A DNA stretch of 8,920 bases from an uncultured Thiotrichaceae bacterium. Its GTDB lineage: Bacteria; Pseudomonadota; Gammaproteobacteria; Thiotrichales; Thiotrichaceae. Under the pieces are notes generated by a model. That model had not been told where the DNA came from. It worked only from the letters and a program-made list of their open reading frames with translations, and searched no databases. The position numbers and the translations under genes were made by a program. Numbering within the stretch: position 1 is the first letter of the stretch; each line of letters starts with the position of its first letter. This document shows, piece after piece, positions 5,807-8,920 of this stretch. The DNA lies in NCBI GenBank assembly GCA_937931765.1, contig CALHAO010000499.1, forward strand, positions 1 through 8,920, given 5' to 3'.

Positions 5807-8719
5807 TTACACCTCCGACAATAATTGCTGATAACTAAGCTGTTTACGCTTTTCAATGGCTTTACGCCATGCCCACACTGCCAATAAACCCAGAATCGCC
5901 AAAATATAATTCAGGTATTCCCAAAACAGTTGTGAACCATGCGACATCGGCTCCAGCGTTCGCGCAAACTGTGCACGACTCCGGATACTCATCAAGCCCT
6001 GATCATCCAGCGACCAATCCACCGCATTCTGCATAAACTCCAGCGGCGCGGTATACAAAGAACCCTGCCCTTGTGAAGCCAGATCAATCACCGAATCCGT
6101 GGCAAACATATTGCTAGCCAGCAGAATAATTCGTGCGGAATCAGAAGAGCGCTCAATCACACTACTCACCACCATCGCCTTATCTTCTTCAGCAGCAGCT
6201 TCCTCATCCACAGGCGCATTTTCATCCTGCTCAGCAGCTGTCTCATCAGGCTCCAGTAAAGGTGAATCCTTACCCTTAAAGAAGGACTCAAATCCGCCTT
6301 TAACCGCCACCGCCAATAGCTGGGAACCACGTTCATCATTCGCCGCAAAACCGGTCGAATACTGCTCATAATCCGGCAACACATTCAGCTCATCAGATGT
6401 CCAACTATCATCAGAAGAACGCACCAACTCAGACACTTCACGCCCTTTGTTCTTCTCCACATCGATGATCAACGGTGAAGCCCAGTTCAGTGTCAACTGA
6501 CCCAACGCAGATGTCATCGCATTGCCCTGATCCAGGCCATCACTGCGTACATCCGGAAAGTGCGGATAAGGCATCATCTGAATCTCATTCAATGTCAGCC
6601 CGCCCAATTGACGCGGCACCGGCACCGGTAGTGCAGCATTCTGCGGATCAAGTACCATGCTATCGCCTAGTTTCAGGCCATGATGCTCCAGCCATTCACC
6701 CAGGCCAGAATCACTCTTCGCCGCCACCAGTGTATTGGTGATTTCCACATCAAACGGCGATGAAGCGATCACCACTGAACCACCCTGCATCAGGAATTGA
6801 TCCACCGCGAACAACTGTTTAGTGTTCAGTTGTTTCGGCGCTAACAACACCAATAAATCGGTGTCAGCCGGAACCCGTCCATCCAGAAGGTCACTATCCT
6901 TCAGCCGAACATTATCCACCAACACCGACTCAAGACTTTGATACTGCTTGCCTCCCTGCGGTGGCATGCCCATTTGCATCATCATCGGATCAACCGGCGG
7001 CATAGGTGGCTTAACCACTGTCACTGTCTTCAGATAACCCGGTGACATACGCTGTATCGCAGCCTCAATGGATTGCTTCAATGCAGCCTGATCCAATGCC
7101 TCCGGCAACGGCACCTGTACAAACTCACCATCGCCTTCCATGACCATGTAAAACCAGAACGGTTGCGGGTCGACCAAGCTGGCAACCTGCGGACCAAAGC
7201 CAAACATCTCTTCCAGCTTACGACCCAACTCGCCACCATTAGCCTCCGGATCAGCAAACTCAACCTGCAGCTTATCGCCAGCCTGCTGTTGTAATTCTTC
7301 CAGTGTGAGGCGTAAGTCCTGGCCTAAAGCATCCAGCTCCTCCGGCAAGTTAGCCGACTCTGAAATATAAGCGCGGAACGTAATTGGCTTGGTCAAACCC
7401 GCGAAAGCATTACCACCGGCCTGATAAGCGCTGGCAATCTTGCGGATAGAACGAGTGATAGCATATTCCGGATTTTTCAACAGCACTTCCGGCTCACCGC
7501 CACCATCAGCTTTCACCTCAATCAAGTCATCATAAGACAGCTTCTCGAACTGATCACCATAAGCTATCACCAAATCAAAATAGGAATTCACCACACCTGA
7601 TTCATAGCGGCTGGCCATACGGAATGGCATCGGACGAATACCGTATTTACTGGCGGCCTCTTCCTCTAAGACCTGATCAGTGTGCGGATCAACAAATTCC
7701 ACCCGTACATTGTCGCCACCGACCACCTGATACTCCTTGATAATATCTTTGATCTGAGGTGTTAATGGCTCTAACAATGGATGTGATTTAGCCGAGAAAT
7801 AACCACGGATTAATAACGGCTCCTGTAACTGCCCCATGTACTGACGGGTCGCAGCGGACAGAGAATAAATATTACCCTGAGTCAGATCAACCCGCGCCGT
7901 ACCCACCGGATTCAACCAGAGGTTACCCAGCACAAAATTCACAATCACCAAACCAATCATCAAGCCCCATTGTTTATGCAGCATCTGCTTTGTATTGCCT
8001 GCCCAACGAATCTTTTCCAGCGAATACAGGTTCAAAGCCAGAAACACACCGACAATCGATAGGTAATAATACAAATCCCGGGCATCTAATACGCCACGTG
8101 TAATCGAATCAAAACGTGAACCAGTGCCGAGTAATGCTAAGAAGCTACTGAAACTATGACCAAACAAAGAGGTCAGCGTGCCGGAACCAATCAGGTAGAA
8201 AACACCGGCCACAGCCACGGTCATAATCAAGGCCACAATCGGGTTATCCGTACGGGCGCTCATGTACAAACCGATGGCTATATAAGCCGCCGCCAGAAAC
8301 AGGCTAGCCAGATAACCACCAATCACCGGCCCCCAATCCAACGGGCCGAGTAGCGCCACCGTCAACGCCAGTGGCACAGTTAGCAATAAAGCCAGCGCCA
8401 CTAAACCCAGTGCCGCAAAGAACTTACCCAACACCAATTGCAGTGGTGTCACCGGACTAGTCAGCAAGCTTTCCAAGGTGCCGGAACGCCGCTCCTCCGA
8501 CCAGCTACGCATAGTGAGCGCGGCGACCAGAAAGATCAGCAATATCGGCATCCACTGAAACAAAGGCTTCAGATCAGCAATATTCCGCGCAAAAAATGCT
8601 TCCGCCCAGAAGAAAATAAACAAATTAACAATCAGGAATCCACCCAGAAACAACCAGGCAGCAGGCGAAGCAAAGAAGCTATTAAATTCTTTTTTCAGAA
8701 CTGACAAAATTGCTTTCAT
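5807..8719 (-). CDS. Fused ABC-2 permease and GldG-like auxiliary protein (GldF-GldG fusion)
   Basis: This 970-residue protein joins two parts that are separate GldF and GldG proteins in Bacteroidetes gliding systems. Residues 1-235 are an ABC-2 permease with about six membrane helices (near 20-43, 55-70, 98-124, 133-154, 162-182, 217-233) and the cytoplasmic motif EERRSGTLESLL (75-86). Another helix at 252-270 leads to RVDLTQGNIYSLSAAT (276-291), the typical start of a GldG domain. A large extracytoplasmic region (about 275-930) and a C-terminal helix (about 933-952) follow, ending in a basic tail. A Met/Pro-rich loop lies near 570-590 and an acidic insert near 815-848. AAGGAGG lies seven bases before the ATG. 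The start overlaps the ATPase stop as TAATG. Cargo is unknown; gliding cannot be assumed outside Bacteroidetes. Confidence 0.9.
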   Translation of the reverse strand: MKAILSVLKKEFNSFFASPAAWLFLGGFLIVNLFIFFWAEAFFARNIADLKPLFQWMPILLIFLVAALTMRSWSEERRSGTLESLLTSPVTPLQLVLGKFFAALGLVALALLLTVPLALTVALLGPLDWGPVIGGYLASLFLAAAYIAIGLYMSARTDNPIVALIMTVAVAGVFYLIGSGTLTSLFGHSFSSFLALLGTGSRFDSITRGVLDARDLYYYLSIVGVFLALNLYSLEKIRWAGNTKQMLHKQWGLMIGLVIVNFVLGNLWLNPVGTARVDLTQGNIYSLSAATRQYMGQLQEPLLIRGYFSAKSHPLLEPLTPQIKDIIKEYQVVGGDNVRVEFVDPHTDQVLEEEAASKYGIRPMPFRMASRYESGVVNSYFDLVIAYGDQFEKLSYDDLIEVKADGGGEPEVLLKNPEYAITRSIRKIASAYQAGGNAFAGLTKPITFRAYISESANLPEELDALGQDLRLTLEELQQQAGDKLQVEFADPEANGGELGRKLEEMFGFGPQVASLVDPQPFWFYMVMEGDGEFVQVPLPEALDQAALKQSIEAAIQRMSPGYLKTVTVVKPPMPPVDPMMMQMGMPPQGGKQYQSLESVLVDNVRLKDSDLLDGRVPADTDLLVLLAPKQLNTKQLFAVDQFLMQGGSVVIASSPFDVEITNTLVAAKSDSGLGEWLEHHGLKLGDSMVLDPQNAALPVPVPRQLGGLTLNEIQMMPYPHFPDVRSDGLDQGNAMTSALGQLTLNWASPLIIDVEKNKGREVSELVRSSDDSWTSDELNVLPDYEQYSTGFAANDERGSQLLAVAVKGGFESFFKGKDSPLLEPDETAAEQDENAPVDEEAAAEEDKAMVVSSVIERSSDSARIILLASNMFATDSVIDLASQGQGSLYTAPLEFMQNAVDWSLDDQGLMSIRSRAQFARTLEPMSHGSQLFWEYLNYILAILGLLAVWAWRKAIEKRKQLSYQQLLSEV

Positions 8720-8920
8720 TACGCAGCCTCCTTATCGACCTGAGTATTCACTTCAGCAAACACCGTTTCCAGATTACGTACTTCAGGTTGCAGGCCGAAT
8801 AACTTATCACCCGCGCCCAATACTGCCGCCGCAATGTCCGGCGCTGCATCTGCACCCGCTTCCAGCAAATAAGCACTCCGGCCACTCTCGCTGTCACAAG
8901 TCTCAACAGACTGCACGCCA
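8719..8920 (-). CDS. ABC transporter ATP-binding protein, C-terminal end (GldA-like, partial)
   Basis: Only the last 66 or so codons are in the window; the gene continues past the right edge. The frame is open from the edge, and the GTG at 8916-8914 is an internal Val rather than a start. The visible tail ends in LQPEVRNLETVFAEVNTQ, matching the pattern of drug-export and GldA-type ATPases, where a L.P...LEDVF-like motif closes the protein. The nucleotide-binding motifs are outside the window, so the assignment rests on this tail and on the TAATG coupling to the permease gene. It would be the cytoplasmic ATPase that drives the fused permease. Confidence 0.8.
   Translation of the reverse strand, partial: GVQSVETCDSESGRSAYLLEAGADAAPDIAAAVLGAGDKLFGLQPEVRNLETVFAEVNTQVDKEAA

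Noticed and set aside
6099..8704. Plus-strand open frames opposite the permease-GldG gene
   Set aside because: They are short, low-complexity, lack ribosome sites and are antisense to an intact 970-residue protein with clear domains.
8914..8916. GTG start giving a separate 65-residue protein
   Set aside because: The frame stays open to the window edge and the product matches only the C-terminal tail of an ABC ATPase, so the codon is internal.

Overview
The window looks like part of a gammaproteobacterial chromosome. The evidence is the gene content: a GldA/GldFG/DUF4340 transport operon, a type I restriction subunit and a PIN-type toxin-antitoxin pair. G+C is about 50% in the lines I counted. 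No rRNA or other lineage marker is present, so the taxonomic guess is weak; a sulfur-oxidiser-like or marine gammaproteobacterium would fit.

The left part (1-3740) holds one long gene, hsdR, the motor and nuclease subunit of a type I restriction-modification enzyme. Copies of one hairpin-forming, C/G-rich repeat bracket it. The left copy (1-153) is cut by the window edge. The right copy (3564-3730) is complete and lies inverted relative to the left one. Terminal fragments of the same repeat sit immediately beside hsdR on both sides, and the right fragment contains the hsdR stop codon. No hsdM or hsdS is visible, so they must lie to the left of the window or elsewhere.

The middle part (3739-4690) is a two-gene toxin-antitoxin module on the minus strand. 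The antitoxin appears to join a Phd/YefM-like N-terminus to a UPF0175-like C-terminus. It is followed, with an ATGA overlap, by a DUF3368 PIN-family toxin. A candidate promoter, a palindromic candidate operator and the terminator hairpin of the next operon fill the 140-base gap upstream.

The right part (4694-8920) is a tightly coupled minus-strand operon. It reads from an ABC ATPase (only its C-terminus is in the window), to a 970-residue fusion of an ABC-2 permease with a GldG-like periplasmic component, to a membrane-anchored DUF4340 protein with an acidic Pro/Glu/Ala tail. Gene junctions are TAATG and a 3-base gap, so the three proteins probably form one envelope ABC complex.

I found no clearly new multi-gene system. 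The points most worth a second look are the repeat-bounded hsdR cassette with its repeat-derived stop codon, the composite antitoxin, and the reversal of G/C strand skew inside hsdR.
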